From NCBI RefSeq assembly GCF_950100655.1, contig NZ_CATNLY010000051.1:248001-312000 (forward strand): DNA of 64,000 bases, given 5' to 3'. Positions 35,536 through 43,658 of this stretch are shown here, one piece after another. This DNA comes from Pleomorphomonas sp. T1.2MG-36 (lineage in GTDB: Bacteria > Pseudomonadota > Alphaproteobacteria > Rhizobiales > Pleomorphomonadaceae). Numbering within the stretch: the stretch's first letter is position 1; each line of letters begins with the position of its first letter. The notes beneath the pieces were generated by a model. The model made no database searches, was not told the origin of the DNA, and saw only the letters and a list, made by a program, of their open reading frames with translations. The translations under genes and the position numbers were made by a program.

Positions 35536-36024
35536 ATGATCCTGAAAAGCCAAGTGGAGTGGGCGCTGCATTGCTGCGCCATTCTCGCCGGTCTGCCCGA
35601 GGGACGGTACCTGTCCACCAAGGCGCTGGCGGAGTTCCACGGACTGCCGAAGGAGTATCTCTCCAAGGCGCTGCAAAGCCTGTCGCAGGCGGGGCTCGTG
35701 CACACCACTCTCGGCCCGTCTGGCGGCTATCGCCTGGCGAGATCGCCGGAGGAACTGACCTTCCTCGATATCGTGGAGGCCGTGGAGGGCAAGACGCGGA
35801 CCTTCGTCTGCAACGAGATCCGCGCCAACAATCCCTGTCGTCCGAAGGATCATTGCGACACTGCGCCCTGCGCGATCGCGCGGGTGATGTGGGATGCCGA
35901 CAAGGCATGGCGCGACACGCTGCGCGGCGTCACCCTGGCCGATCTCGCGCGGACCCTGTTGCAGGAGCTTCCGCCGGAGCTCTTGAACGGCACGCGGGAG
36001 TGGGTGGAAGGCCGCGCGGGGTGA
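35536..36024 (+). CDS. Rrf2-family transcriptional regulator with four cysteines
   Basis: A 162-residue winged-helix regulator. The DNA-binding half reads STKALAEFHGLPKEYLSKALQSLSQAGLVHTTLGPSGGYRLAR. Cysteines C92, C101, C107 and C112 lie in FVCNEIRANNPC ... HCDTAPC, close to the spacing that binds an Fe-S cluster in IscR, NsrR and RirA, so redox, NO or iron sensing is plausible. It does not look like RirA itself in the helix region. The start ATG at 35536 lacks a strong ribosome site. It is divergent from the RND pump operon with a nested dyad between them, suggesting control of the pump, itself, or both (inference). Confidence 0.88.
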   Translation: MILKSQVEWALHCCAILAGLPEGRYLSTKALAEFHGLPKEYLSKALQSLSQAGLVHTTLGPSGGYRLARSPEELTFLDIVEAVEGKTRTFVCNEIRANNPCRPKDHCDTAPCAIARVMWDADKAWRDTLRGVTLADLARTLLQELPPELLNGTREWVEGRAG

Positions 36025-36261
36025 GGGCGAGCCGTCTCGCCCAGTAGTCCACACCGAAGACACACGGCCGGGGGCTTTGGTCCTTCGTCGTCCGAGCGGC
36101 GCCGTCCGACGCGCTCAGCAGAAGCAATTCCTCATCGCAGCTTCCCTCAACGGAGCCGTGAGCCGCCCCTCCTTGCCGATGGGCCGGCCCGAGCCCGCCT
36201 TCATGATCCGGTCCCCCGGCCGGTCGCGCTCCCCCTTTCTGCGTACCGGGCAGATTCCGCA

Positions 36262-36300
36262 TTGACATCAATATTTCTATTATAGATATTTCTATTATTG
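36262..36300 (+). promoter_or_regulatory. Promoter with tandem 15-bp repeat before the FAD-oxidoreductase operon
   Basis: TTGACA at 36262-36267 is a good -35 box, and GATATT at 36285-36290 a weak -10 with 17-base spacing. Two adjacent 15-base units (atatttctattatag, 36271-36285, and atatttctattattg, 36286-36300) differ at two positions, overlap the -10 area and are strikingly AT-rich in a GC-rich genome. They are a good candidate for the IclR-type regulator encoded in this operon. The ribosome site GGAGGGG follows at 36306-36312. Confidence 0.6.
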
Positions 36301-36315
36301 AAATCGGAGGGGATC

Positions 36316-38583
36316 ATGATCGTTGCCGACGCCAGCGCGCCACGTGAGTTGAAGACAGTGCATGTGGCGGCTGATTTCGTCGTGGTTGGCGGCGGCCTGT
36401 CCGGTACCTGCGCGGCCATCGCGGCGGCGCGCGCCGGGCTCAAGGTGGCGCTGGTGCAGGACCGCCCGGTGCTGGGCGGCAACGCGTCGAGCGAGGTGCG
36501 TCTCTGGATCCTCGGCGCCACCTCGCATGGCGGCAACAACAACCGCTGGGCTCGCGAGGGCGGCATCATCAACGAGCTGCTTCTGGAGAACCAGTTCCGC
36601 AATCCCGGCGGCAACCCGGTGATCTTCGACAGCCTGGTGCAGGACTGGGTGGGGCGCGAAAAGAACCTGACGGTGCTCGTCAACACCCAAGTGTTCCATG
36701 CGGTGACGGAAGCGAACCGCGTTCGCGAGATCCACGCCTTCAACTCGCAGAACAGCACCATGTATCGCCTCACGGGCGACTTCTTCGCCGATTCCTCGGG
36801 CGACGGCATCCTCGTGCACCTGTCGGGCGCCGCCTATCGCATGGGCGCCGAAAAGGCCGAGGAGTTCGACGAGCCGATGGCGCCGGGCGACAATTACGGC
36901 GAGCTGCTCGGCCACTCGATGTATTTCTACACCAAGGATGTCGGCCACCCCGTCGACTATGTGGCGCCCGACTTCGCTCTGAAGGACGTGCCGGCGCTGA
37001 TCCCGCGCTATCGCCGCTTCCGGACCACCGAGCAGGGCTGTTCGCTCTGGTGGATCGAGTGGGGCGGCCGGCTCGACACCATCCACCAGTCGGAGGAGAT
37101 CAAGAGCGAGCTGCAGAAGATCGTCTATGGCGTCTGGAACTACATCAAGAACTCCGGCGCGTTTCCCGATGCGGCCAACCTGACGCTCGAATGGGTCGGC
37201 ACCATTCCCGGCAAGCGCGAAAGCCGCCGGGCCGAGGGCGACTACATCCTGCGCCAGCGGGACATCGTCGAGCAGGTGGAGCATGACGACGACGTCTGCC
37301 ACGGCGGCTGGTCGATCGACCTGCACCCGGCCGATGGCGTCTATGGCGACGCGGACGGCTGCAACCAGTATCACGCCAAGGGCATCTACGGCATTCCGTT
37401 CCGCTCGATGTACAGCCGCAACATCGACAACCTGTTCACCAACGGCCGGCTGTTGTCGGCCTCGCACGTCGCCTTCGGCTCGACGCGGGTGATGGCGACG
37501 TCGTCCACCGTCGGTCAGGCCATCGGCACGGCCGCGGCGCTGTGCGTGAAGAACCACTGCCGGCCGCGCGACCTGCTGAAGGCCGAGTTCATGGCTGCGT
37601 TCAAGCGGATGCTGTCGGCGGCCGGCCACTACGTGCCGCATTACGACGCGCTCGCCGACGGCAACCTGGCGCGTGAGGCCGACATCTCGGTGTCGAGCAC
37701 GCTTTCGCTGTCGGGCCTTGCCCATGACGGCGGCTGGAAGCGGCTTGCCGTCAGCTATGCCCAGATGCTGCCCGGCCGGACCGACAGGGACAACGTCATC
37801 CATGTTCCGGTGCGGGCCGACGCCGCGACGACGCTTGCCGTCGAACTCAGAGTTGCCGAAAGGCCGGAGAACCACACCCCGGAGGTGCGGCTCACGGCGA
37901 TCGATCTGCCGCTCGTGGCCGGTGAGCAGACGGTCGCCGTGCCTTTACCCAGGCTGGAACGCCAGCAGTATCTCTTCGTCTCTTTCGGTGAGAATCCGGC
38001 CGTCGAAGTCGGTCTGTCCACCGAACAGGTCACCGGCCTTCTCGCGGTGAAGAAGGGCGGGCTCGACAAGGTGTCGACCACGGCGCGGCAGGAAGCGCCC
38101 GATGGCCTCGGCGTCCATTCCTTCGATTTCTGGGTGCCCGAGCGGCGGCCGAACGGGCGCAACATAGCGTTTGCGGCCGACGCCCCGGTGCATGTGTTCT
38201 CGGCCGACAATCTGGTGGGCGGCCCGCTCAGGCCGATCGCCGCGCCGAACGCCTGGGTGGCCGACCGCGCCGACGCCGCGCCGACCGTCGAGCTTGGCTT
38301 TGCCAAGCCGATCAAGGCGGCAAGGCTCAGCCTCTACCTCGATTGCGACTACGATCATCCGCTGGAAAGCGTGCAGTACCGCCACAACGACCGGGTGATG
38401 CCGCTCCTGGTTCATGGCCTCGACGTGCTGGCGAACGGCAGGTCGATCGCCGCGATCGCCGACAACCGCAGCCCGGTCATCACGGTCGATCTCCCGGAGG
38501 ACGAGGAGATTTCCAGCCTGACCCTCAGGCTCGCCAACGCGCAGGGCCACCCCGTGGCCTTGCTCGGCATACGCATAGAGTAA
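36316..38583 (+). CDS. FAD-dependent oxidoreductase (FAD_oxidored family) with C-terminal beta-rich extension
   Basis: A 755-residue flavoprotein. Residues about 20-45 form the FAD-binding Rossmann motif (DFVVVGGGLSGTCAAIAAARAGLKVALVQDR), followed by the family block PVLGGNASSEVR, and the FAD_oxidored-type domain continues to about residue 440 (NLFTNGRLLSASHVAFGSTRVMATSSTVGQAIGTAAALC). Residues about 470-755 form an additional beta-rich region ending with a carbohydrate-binding-module-like segment (KPIKAARLSLYLDCDYDHPLESVQYRHNDRVMPLLV). I start at the ATG at 36316 after GGAGGGG, not the TTG at 36298. No signal peptide is visible. As first gene of a carbohydrate ABC importer operon it probably oxidises the imported compound or a derivative (inference); the substrate is unknown. 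Confidence 0.85.
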   Translation: MIVADASAPRELKTVHVAADFVVVGGGLSGTCAAIAAARAGLKVALVQDRPVLGGNASSEVRLWILGATSHGGNNNRWAREGGIINELLLENQFRNPGGNPVIFDSLVQDWVGREKNLTVLVNTQVFHAVTEANRVREIHAFNSQNSTMYRLTGDFFADSSGDGILVHLSGAAYRMGAEKAEEFDEPMAPGDNYGELLGHSMYFYTKDVGHPVDYVAPDFALKDVPALIPRYRRFRTTEQGCSLWWIEWGGRLDTIHQSEEIKSELQKIVYGVWNYIKNSGAFPDAANLTLEWVGTIPGKRESRRAEGDYILRQRDIVEQVEHDDDVCHGGWSIDLHPADGVYGDADGCNQYHAKGIYGIPFRSMYSRNIDNLFTNGRLLSASHVAFGSTRVMATSSTVGQAIGTAAALCVKNHCRPRDLLKAEFMAAFKRMLSAAGHYVPHYDALADGNLAREADISVSSTLSLSGLAHDGGWKRLAVSYAQMLPGRTDRDNVIHVPVRADAATTLAVELRVAERPENHTPEVRLTAIDLPLVAGEQTVAVPLPRLERQQYLFVSFGENPAVEVGLSTEQVTGLLAVKKGGLDKVSTTARQEAPDGLGVHSFDFWVPERRPNGRNIAFAADAPVHVFSADNLVGGPLRPIAAPNAWVADRADAAPTVELGFAKPIKAARLSLYLDCDYDHPLESVQYRHNDRVMPLLVHGLDVLANGRSIAAIADNRSPVITVDLPEDEEISSLTLRLANAQGHPVALLGIRIE

Positions 38584-38606
38584 AAACTGAAGCGGAGGAG
38601 AAACCC

Positions 38607-39869
38607 ATGAATCTGATCAGAACCGGCATTGCCGCCCTTGCCCTCGCCGGATGCGCCACCTCGGCGCTGGCCGCCGACAAGCTGACCTTCCTCAACTGGA
38701 TCACCGCCGAGCCGAGCAACGCGCCGGTCATGCAGAAGCTGATCGGCGACACCGGCGTGCCCGTCGAGGTGCTGTCGAGCTCCTGGGGCGACATGCAGAA
38801 GAGCGTGTTCCTGCGCCTGCGCACCAAGCAGCCGCTCGACGTGTTCCAGGCGCAGGAGCGCTGGTTGCCCACCTTCGCCCAGATGCCCAACGTCGTCGAC
38901 TTCAATGACGTCTTCGGCAAGGAGTTCCTGGAAAAGACCTTCCCGCCGGAGGTGCTGGTCACCGGCCAGGTCAAGGGCAGGCAGGTCGGTCTGCCGTGGA
39001 ACGTCGGCTCGATCAGCCTGATCTCCAACACCGAGGTGCTTGAGAAGGCCGGCGTCACCGACGCGCCGAAGACCATCGCCGATTTCGTCGCCGACCTCGA
39101 GAAGGTCAAGGCGGCGGCCCCGCAGAGCACGCCCTACGCCATGATGACCAAGGGCGACGACCTGATCTCCAGCGACTTCCAGCTGTGGCTGTGGGCGCAC
39201 GGCGGCGCCATCTTCGATGAGAACGACAAGCCGGTGGTGAACTCCGAGGCGACGGTGAAGACGCTCACCTTCATGAAGGATCTGGTCGATCGCGGCCTTG
39301 CCTCGCTGGACGTCGATCGCGGCGCCGCCCGCCGCATGTTCGGCCAGGGCGAGAGCGCCTTCTACTTCGACGCCCCGGTGGCCAAGGGCTTTGCCGAGGA
39401 CTTCAGCGGCAAGGGCGAGGCCTTCGTCCAGTATATCCACCCGATCCTGACGCCGGTCGAGACCGATGGCATGCAGTCGCGCTCGATGGAGTGGGGCCAC
39501 CTCCTGGTCATGCTCGACACCGACGCCGCCAAGGTCGATGGCAAGCTCAGCGCCGACAGCCCGTCGGGCCGCTTCCTGAAGGGTCTGTCGATGAACGACG
39601 GCATCCAGCTCGAATACTTCCAGAAGCTCGGCGCCATCCCCGTCACCCTGTCGGCGCGGGCCAGCGACATCGTCACCTCCGACCGCTACACCGTCGAGTG
39701 GAACGCCTCGCTCGGCATGCCCAAGCTCAACGAGCTGGCGGCCCTGAAGGACAGCGCCAGCTATGTCGGCGTGGTCAGCGAGGAAGTGCAGTCGGCCGTG
39801 CTCGGCAAGAAGGACGCCAAGCAGGCGGCCGCCGATATGCAGAGCCGTATAGAAAAACTGCTCAATTAA
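38607..39869 (+). CDS. Carbohydrate ABC transporter extracellular binding protein (family 1)
   Basis: A 420-residue periplasmic solute-binding protein of the MalE/UgpB type. Residues 1-24 form a Sec signal peptide (MNLIRTGIAALALAGCATSALAAD); LAGC could instead be a lipobox, so it may be a lipoprotein. Mature features include KLTFLNWITAEPSNAPVMQKL, the hinge region GRQVGLPWNVGSISLISNTEVL and WLWAHGGAIFDENDKPVV. GGAGGAG lies before the ATG at 38607, 23 bases after the oxidoreductase gene. A perfect 14-base hairpin downstream probably raises its transcript level relative to the permeases. The ligand is unknown. Confidence 0.93.
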   Translation: MNLIRTGIAALALAGCATSALAADKLTFLNWITAEPSNAPVMQKLIGDTGVPVEVLSSSWGDMQKSVFLRLRTKQPLDVFQAQERWLPTFAQMPNVVDFNDVFGKEFLEKTFPPEVLVTGQVKGRQVGLPWNVGSISLISNTEVLEKAGVTDAPKTIADFVADLEKVKAAAPQSTPYAMMTKGDDLISSDFQLWLWAHGGAIFDENDKPVVNSEATVKTLTFMKDLVDRGLASLDVDRGAARRMFGQGESAFYFDAPVAKGFAEDFSGKGEAFVQYIHPILTPVETDGMQSRSMEWGHLLVMLDTDAAKVDGKLSADSPSGRFLKGLSMNDGIQLEYFQKLGAIPVTLSARASDIVTSDRYTVEWNASLGMPKLNELAALKDSASYVGVVSEEVQSAVLGKKDAKQAAADMQSRIEKLLN

Positions 39870-39890
39870 GGGGCCCGCAAGGCCTGACAC

Positions 39891-39927
39891 GGCGAGCCCT
39901 TGAACTCCCTCCCTTCAAGGGCTCGCC
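39891..39927 (+). terminator. Strong hairpin between binding-protein and permease genes
   Basis: GGCGAGCCCTTGAA pairs perfectly with TTCAAGGGCTCGCC over 14 bases (39891-39904 with 39914-39927, nine-base loop). A second, weaker hairpin with the same core, GGCGAGC-GCTCGCC, lies at 39980-39999. The distance to the next gene (157 bases) is large for an operon, so these probably stabilise or attenuate the transcript rather than end it. Confidence 0.55.
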
Positions 39928-40026
39928 AACCCTCTCGCCGATGCCGCGTGCCGCTGGCACACTGAACGTCATTGAAAATGGCGAGCCCTTTCGCTCGCCG
40001 GCAAGAGACCCGCAAGAGGCACTGAC

Positions 40027-40950
40027 ATGGACATGGCGGCGACTACCAGCCAGGGGCGGACGCACCGCAAGCCCGGCTACCTGAAGCGCGGAGACAGGCG
40101 GTTCGCCTACCTCATCCTGGCGCCGGCCATGGCCGCGTTCCTGGTCATGGTCGCCTGGCCGTTCGTCGACGCCATGACCATGTCCTTCTACAGCTACACC
40201 GTCTACGACCCCGAGCCGGTGTTCATCGGCCTCGACAACTTCAAGACCATCCTGACCGACCCCTACGTGCTCGGCTCCTGGGTGACGACGGCGATCTTCG
40301 TGGCCGGCACGACGCTGCTCACCATGTTCCTCGGTCTTTCCTGGGCGCTGCTGATGTACCAGGACTTCAAGGGGCGGGCGGTGTTCCGCACCATGACGCT
40401 GCTGCCCTGGATCCTGCCGAGCACGGTCAGCGCCTTCATCTGGGCGTGGATGCTGAATGGCCGCTACGGTATCGTCAACGTGCTGATGATGAACGTCGGC
40501 GCCATCGATTCCCCGGTCCAGTTCCTGTCGGACGACATCGGCGCCATGGTCGCGGTCATCCTGACGCGCACCTGGATTTCGATCCCGCTGTTCATGTCGT
40601 TCTTCCTTGCGGGATTGCAGGGCATGGACTTCCAGCAGATCGAGGCGGCGCGCATCGACGGCGCCGGCAACCTCAGGATCGTCCGGCGGCTGATCCTGCC
40701 GCACTTGAAGCCGGTGTTCCTGGTGACCGGCGCCCTTGGCATGATCGGCAACCTGCAGCAGTTCGACATCATCTTCGCGCTGACCGGCGGCGGGCCGGTG
40801 CGGGCGACATCGGTGCTGTCGATCGAGGTCTACAAGCAGGCCTTCCAGAACTGGAGCCTCGGCATGGCCTCGGCCATCGGCGTGCTCTGGGTGTTCACGC
40901 TGATGCCGATCGTCATCTTCTATCTCCGCAGCCTGTTCCGGGAGGACTGA
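40027..40950 (+). CDS. Carbohydrate ABC transporter permease (MalF-like)
   Basis: A 307-residue six-helix inner-membrane permease of the CUT1 type. It has a cytoplasmic N-terminus, a first helix YLILAPAMAAFLVMVAWPFVDAMTMSFYSY, and the EAA-type loop QQIEAARIDGAGNLRIVRRLILPHLKPVF that docks to the ATPase. It is separated from the partner permease by three bases, so the two are clearly co-transcribed. It forms the translocation pore with the protein at 40954-41790, energised by the UgpC/MalK-type ATPase at 42530. Confidence 0.95.
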   Translation: MDMAATTSQGRTHRKPGYLKRGDRRFAYLILAPAMAAFLVMVAWPFVDAMTMSFYSYTVYDPEPVFIGLDNFKTILTDPYVLGSWVTTAIFVAGTTLLTMFLGLSWALLMYQDFKGRAVFRTMTLLPWILPSTVSAFIWAWMLNGRYGIVNVLMMNVGAIDSPVQFLSDDIGAMVAVILTRTWISIPLFMSFFLAGLQGMDFQQIEAARIDGAGNLRIVRRLILPHLKPVFLVTGALGMIGNLQQFDIIFALTGGGPVRATSVLSIEVYKQAFQNWSLGMASAIGVLWVFTLMPIVIFYLRSLFRED

Positions 40951-40953
40951 GCC

Positions 40954-41790
40954 ATGTTCGAACTGCGCACATGGAAGGAAAAGCTCGGCTTCTTCGGCTT
41001 GCTGGCCGTGATCGCCTTCTTCCTGTTCTTCCCCGTCTACTGGGCCCTGTCGAGCGCCTTCAAGGCCAACGGCGAGCTCTACCGGATGGACCCGACCTTC
41101 GTCCCCCACGAGCCCTATCTCGGCCATTTCATCTCGGCCATCACCGAGGGGCCGCTGCTCTTGCAGCTCGGCAACAGCCTGCTCACCTCGACGGCGTCGG
41201 CGCTGCTCAACGCGGTGCTGGCGGCGCTGGCCGGCTACAGCTTCGCCAAGTTCGACTATCCGGCCAAGAAGCCGCTGATGCTGCTGATCCTGTCGGCGCA
41301 GATGTTCCCCTTCGGCGTGCTGCTCATCTCCATCTACCCGATGCTGCAATCGGTGGGGCTGCTCGACACGCGCATCGGCCTCACCGTCTCCTACATCGTC
41401 TTCGCGCTGCCGGTCAGCACCTACATGATGTACAGCTACTTCAAGCAGGTGCCGAACGAACTGATCGAGGCGGCGCATGTCGACGGCGCCAGCAATTTCA
41501 AGATCTTCCGGCGCATCGTCATGCCGATCTCGCTGCCGGCCTTCATCACCGTGGCGCTCTACGCCTTCATGTGGTCGTGGAACGATCTGCTCTATTCGAT
41601 GACGCTGATCACCTCAGACGACAAGCGCACCGTCGGGCCCGGATTGCTGCTGCGATACATCAACGAAAACAACGCCGACTGGGGTGGGGCGATGGCCGCG
41701 TCCTTCCTCGTCGCCGCACCGATCATCCTTGTCTTTTCCGTGCTCCAGAGGCAGTTCATTGGCGGCGTGACCTCTGGCGCGGTGAAATGA
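40954..41790 (+). CDS. Carbohydrate ABC transporter permease (MalG-like)
   Basis: A 278-residue six-helix permease. The ATPase-docking loop reads ELIEAAHVDGASNFKIFRRIVMPISLPAFITV, and the N-terminal helix LGFFGLLAVIAFFLFFPVYWALSSAFK is typical of MalG. It begins three bases after the MalF-like gene and its stop codon overlaps the IclR-type regulator start (ATGA at 41787-41790), so importer and regulator are translationally coupled. Confidence 0.95.
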   Translation: MFELRTWKEKLGFFGLLAVIAFFLFFPVYWALSSAFKANGELYRMDPTFVPHEPYLGHFISAITEGPLLLQLGNSLLTSTASALLNAVLAALAGYSFAKFDYPAKKPLMLLILSAQMFPFGVLLISIYPMLQSVGLLDTRIGLTVSYIVFALPVSTYMMYSYFKQVPNELIEAAHVDGASNFKIFRRIVMPISLPAFITVALYAFMWSWNDLLYSMTLITSDDKRTVGPGLLLRYINENNADWGGAMAASFLVAAPIILVFSVLQRQFIGGVTSGAVK

Positions 41791-42506
41791 TGAAACCCGA
41801 GACATCCCAACCCAACCAGTCCCTGATCGACGGCATCCGCTGCTTTCAGGAACTGACGACCAGCGACCATCCGCTCGGCACCAAGGAACTGTCCGAGCGG
41901 CTGGGGATCAACATGATCAAGGTCAACCGGCTTCTCCGAACGCTGAAGTCGATCGGCATGGCCGAGCAGAACCAGCAGAAGAAGTACCGGCCGGGGCCGG
42001 TGGTGCATGTGCTGGCGGCGCAGAGCTTCCATTCGTCGGCCCTGTTCCGGGCGGCCACCCACGTGGCGATCCGCCACCCCTACGACGACCGAACGCTGGC
42101 CATCGGCATCCTGTGGAAGGACGCGGTGGTCTACATGTACCACGCGCTCGCCCACCAGAACCCGGCCGAGGGCCTGGGCGGCTACCACCTCTACCACGCC
42201 TCGCAGTCGTCGATCGGCAAGGCGCTTCTGGCCGAGATGGGCGACGAGGACCTGGCCATGTGCGTCGCCGGCTGGTCGCCGGAAGATCGGGTGGGGCTGG
42301 CCGAGATGCTGCCGACGATCCGCCGGCAGGGCTACGCCAGCCAGCGCGACAAGGCCGGCAAGATCAACAACATAGCCGCCACCTTCCAGGTGGGCGGCGC
42401 CCGGGCCGGCATCGCCTTTACCGACATGGTGATCGAGGACGGGGAGGTCGAGCGCCGTGTCGCCGAACTCCGCGGCCTGATCGGCGAGATCGAAAGCTAC
42501 GGCTGA
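41787..42506 (+). CDS. IclR-family transcriptional regulator embedded in the ABC operon
   Basis: A 239-residue regulator. Residues about 12-75 form the IclR winged helix-turn-helix (SLIDGIRCFQELTTSDHPLGTKELSERLGINMIKVNRLLRTLKSIGMAEQNQQKKYRPG), and the rest the GAF-like effector domain (SSIGKALLAEMGDEDLAM, RQGYASQRDKAGKINNIAATFQVGGARAGIAFT). The start overlaps the MalG-like stop codon; ATG at 41787 or 41790 are both possible. Its position inside the importer operon suggests local feedback by the transported compound, with the tandem repeats at 36271-36300 as candidate sites (inference). Confidence 0.92.
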   Translation: MMKPETSQPNQSLIDGIRCFQELTTSDHPLGTKELSERLGINMIKVNRLLRTLKSIGMAEQNQQKKYRPGPVVHVLAAQSFHSSALFRAATHVAIRHPYDDRTLAIGILWKDAVVYMYHALAHQNPAEGLGGYHLYHASQSSIGKALLAEMGDEDLAMCVAGWSPEDRVGLAEMLPTIRRQGYASQRDKAGKINNIAATFQVGGARAGIAFTDMVIEDGEVERRVAELRGLIGEIESYG

Positions 42507-42529
42507 ACAAAAAGAAGCGGAGAGCAGCA

Positions 42530-43615
42530 ATGGCCGATGTGAAACTTGAGCGCGTGGTGAAGCGCTTCGGACAGATGGAAACGATCCACGGTGTCGACCT
42601 CGACATCGAAAGCGGTTCCTTCGTGGTGTTCGTCGGCCCGTCCGGTTGCGGCAAGTCGACGCTGCTCAGAATGATCGCCGGCCTCGAGGAAGTGACCGAG
42701 GGCGACGTCTACATCGACGGCGCCTGCGTGACCGAGGCCAAGGCCAGCGCGCGCGGCATCGGCATGGTGTTCCAGTCCTACGCGCTCTATCCGCACATGA
42801 GCGTGCGCGAGAACATGAGCTTCGGGCTGGAAGTGGCCGGCGAGCCGAAGGACGTGATCGAGAAGCGCGTCGCCGAAGCGGCGGAGATCCTGAAGCTCGG
42901 CGACCTCCTCGATCGCAAACCGCGCCAGTTGTCCGGCGGCCAGCGCCAGCGCGTCGCCATCGGCCGCACCATCGTCCGCCAGCCCAAGGTGTTCCTGTTC
43001 GACGAGCCGCTTTCCAATCTCGACGCCGAGCTGCGCGTGCAGATGCGCATCGAGATCACCCGCCTGCACGAGCGCCTCGGCAACACCATGATCTACGTCA
43101 CCCACGACCAGGTCGAAGCGATGACCATGGCCGACAAGATCGTCGTCTTGCGCGAGGGGCGGGTGGAGCAGGTGGGTACGCCGCTCACCCTCTACCATCA
43201 CCCCGAAAACCGCTTCGTCGCCGGCTTCATCGGCTCGCCGAAGATGAATTTCCTGCCGGTGACGGTGAAGACCGCATCCACCGACGCCGTCATCGTCGAT
43301 CTCGCCGGCCAGGAGGTCGCGCTCGCTGCCGACGGCGCGACGCTGAAGGCCGGGCAGAAGCTGGAACTCGGCATCCGCCCCGAGCATCTGATGGTCGGCA
43401 CCGGCGGCGACGTCGCCCTGTCGCTCCACTGCGACGTCGTCGAGGAGCTTGGCGGCACCACCTACGTCTATGGCGACCTCGCCGGGCAGCAGGTGATCGT
43501 CGAGAGCGACGGCGAAACGACGATCGAAAAGGGCAAGGCGAGCGCCTTCAGCTTCCAGAAGGCCCGCGCGCATCTGTTCGACGAGGCCGGCAAGGCGGTT
43601 GCCATGAGGCGGTGA
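42530..43615 (+). CDS. Carbohydrate ABC transporter ATP-binding protein (UgpC/MalK-like)
   Basis: A 361-residue ATPase that drives the MalF/MalG-like permeases. Motifs: Walker A GPSGCGKST, Q-loop VFQSYALYPHMSVRENMSFGL, signature LSGGQRQRVAIGRTIVRQPKVFLFDEPLSNLDAELR with Walker B, and the H-loop YVTHDQVEAMTMADKIVVL. Residues about 235-360 are the TOBE/regulatory domain (LELGIRPEHLMV). The ATG at 42530 follows GGAGAGC. It lies 23 bases after the IclR gene. This group of ATPases can serve more than one importer. Confidence 0.95.
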   Translation: MADVKLERVVKRFGQMETIHGVDLDIESGSFVVFVGPSGCGKSTLLRMIAGLEEVTEGDVYIDGACVTEAKASARGIGMVFQSYALYPHMSVRENMSFGLEVAGEPKDVIEKRVAEAAEILKLGDLLDRKPRQLSGGQRQRVAIGRTIVRQPKVFLFDEPLSNLDAELRVQMRIEITRLHERLGNTMIYVTHDQVEAMTMADKIVVLREGRVEQVGTPLTLYHHPENRFVAGFIGSPKMNFLPVTVKTASTDAVIVDLAGQEVALAADGATLKAGQKLELGIRPEHLMVGTGGDVALSLHCDVVEELGGTTYVYGDLAGQQVIVESDGETTIEKGKASAFSFQKARAHLFDEAGKAVAMRR

Positions 43616-43658
43616 CCGGCAGCCCAGTTCGCGGGGCCGATCGAAAAGGGAGGAGACC

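Noticed and set aside
36077..36265. 62-codon frame between Rrf2 gene and FAD operon
   Set aside because: No ribosome site and a Pro/Arg-rich translation; the region is better explained as promoter DNA.
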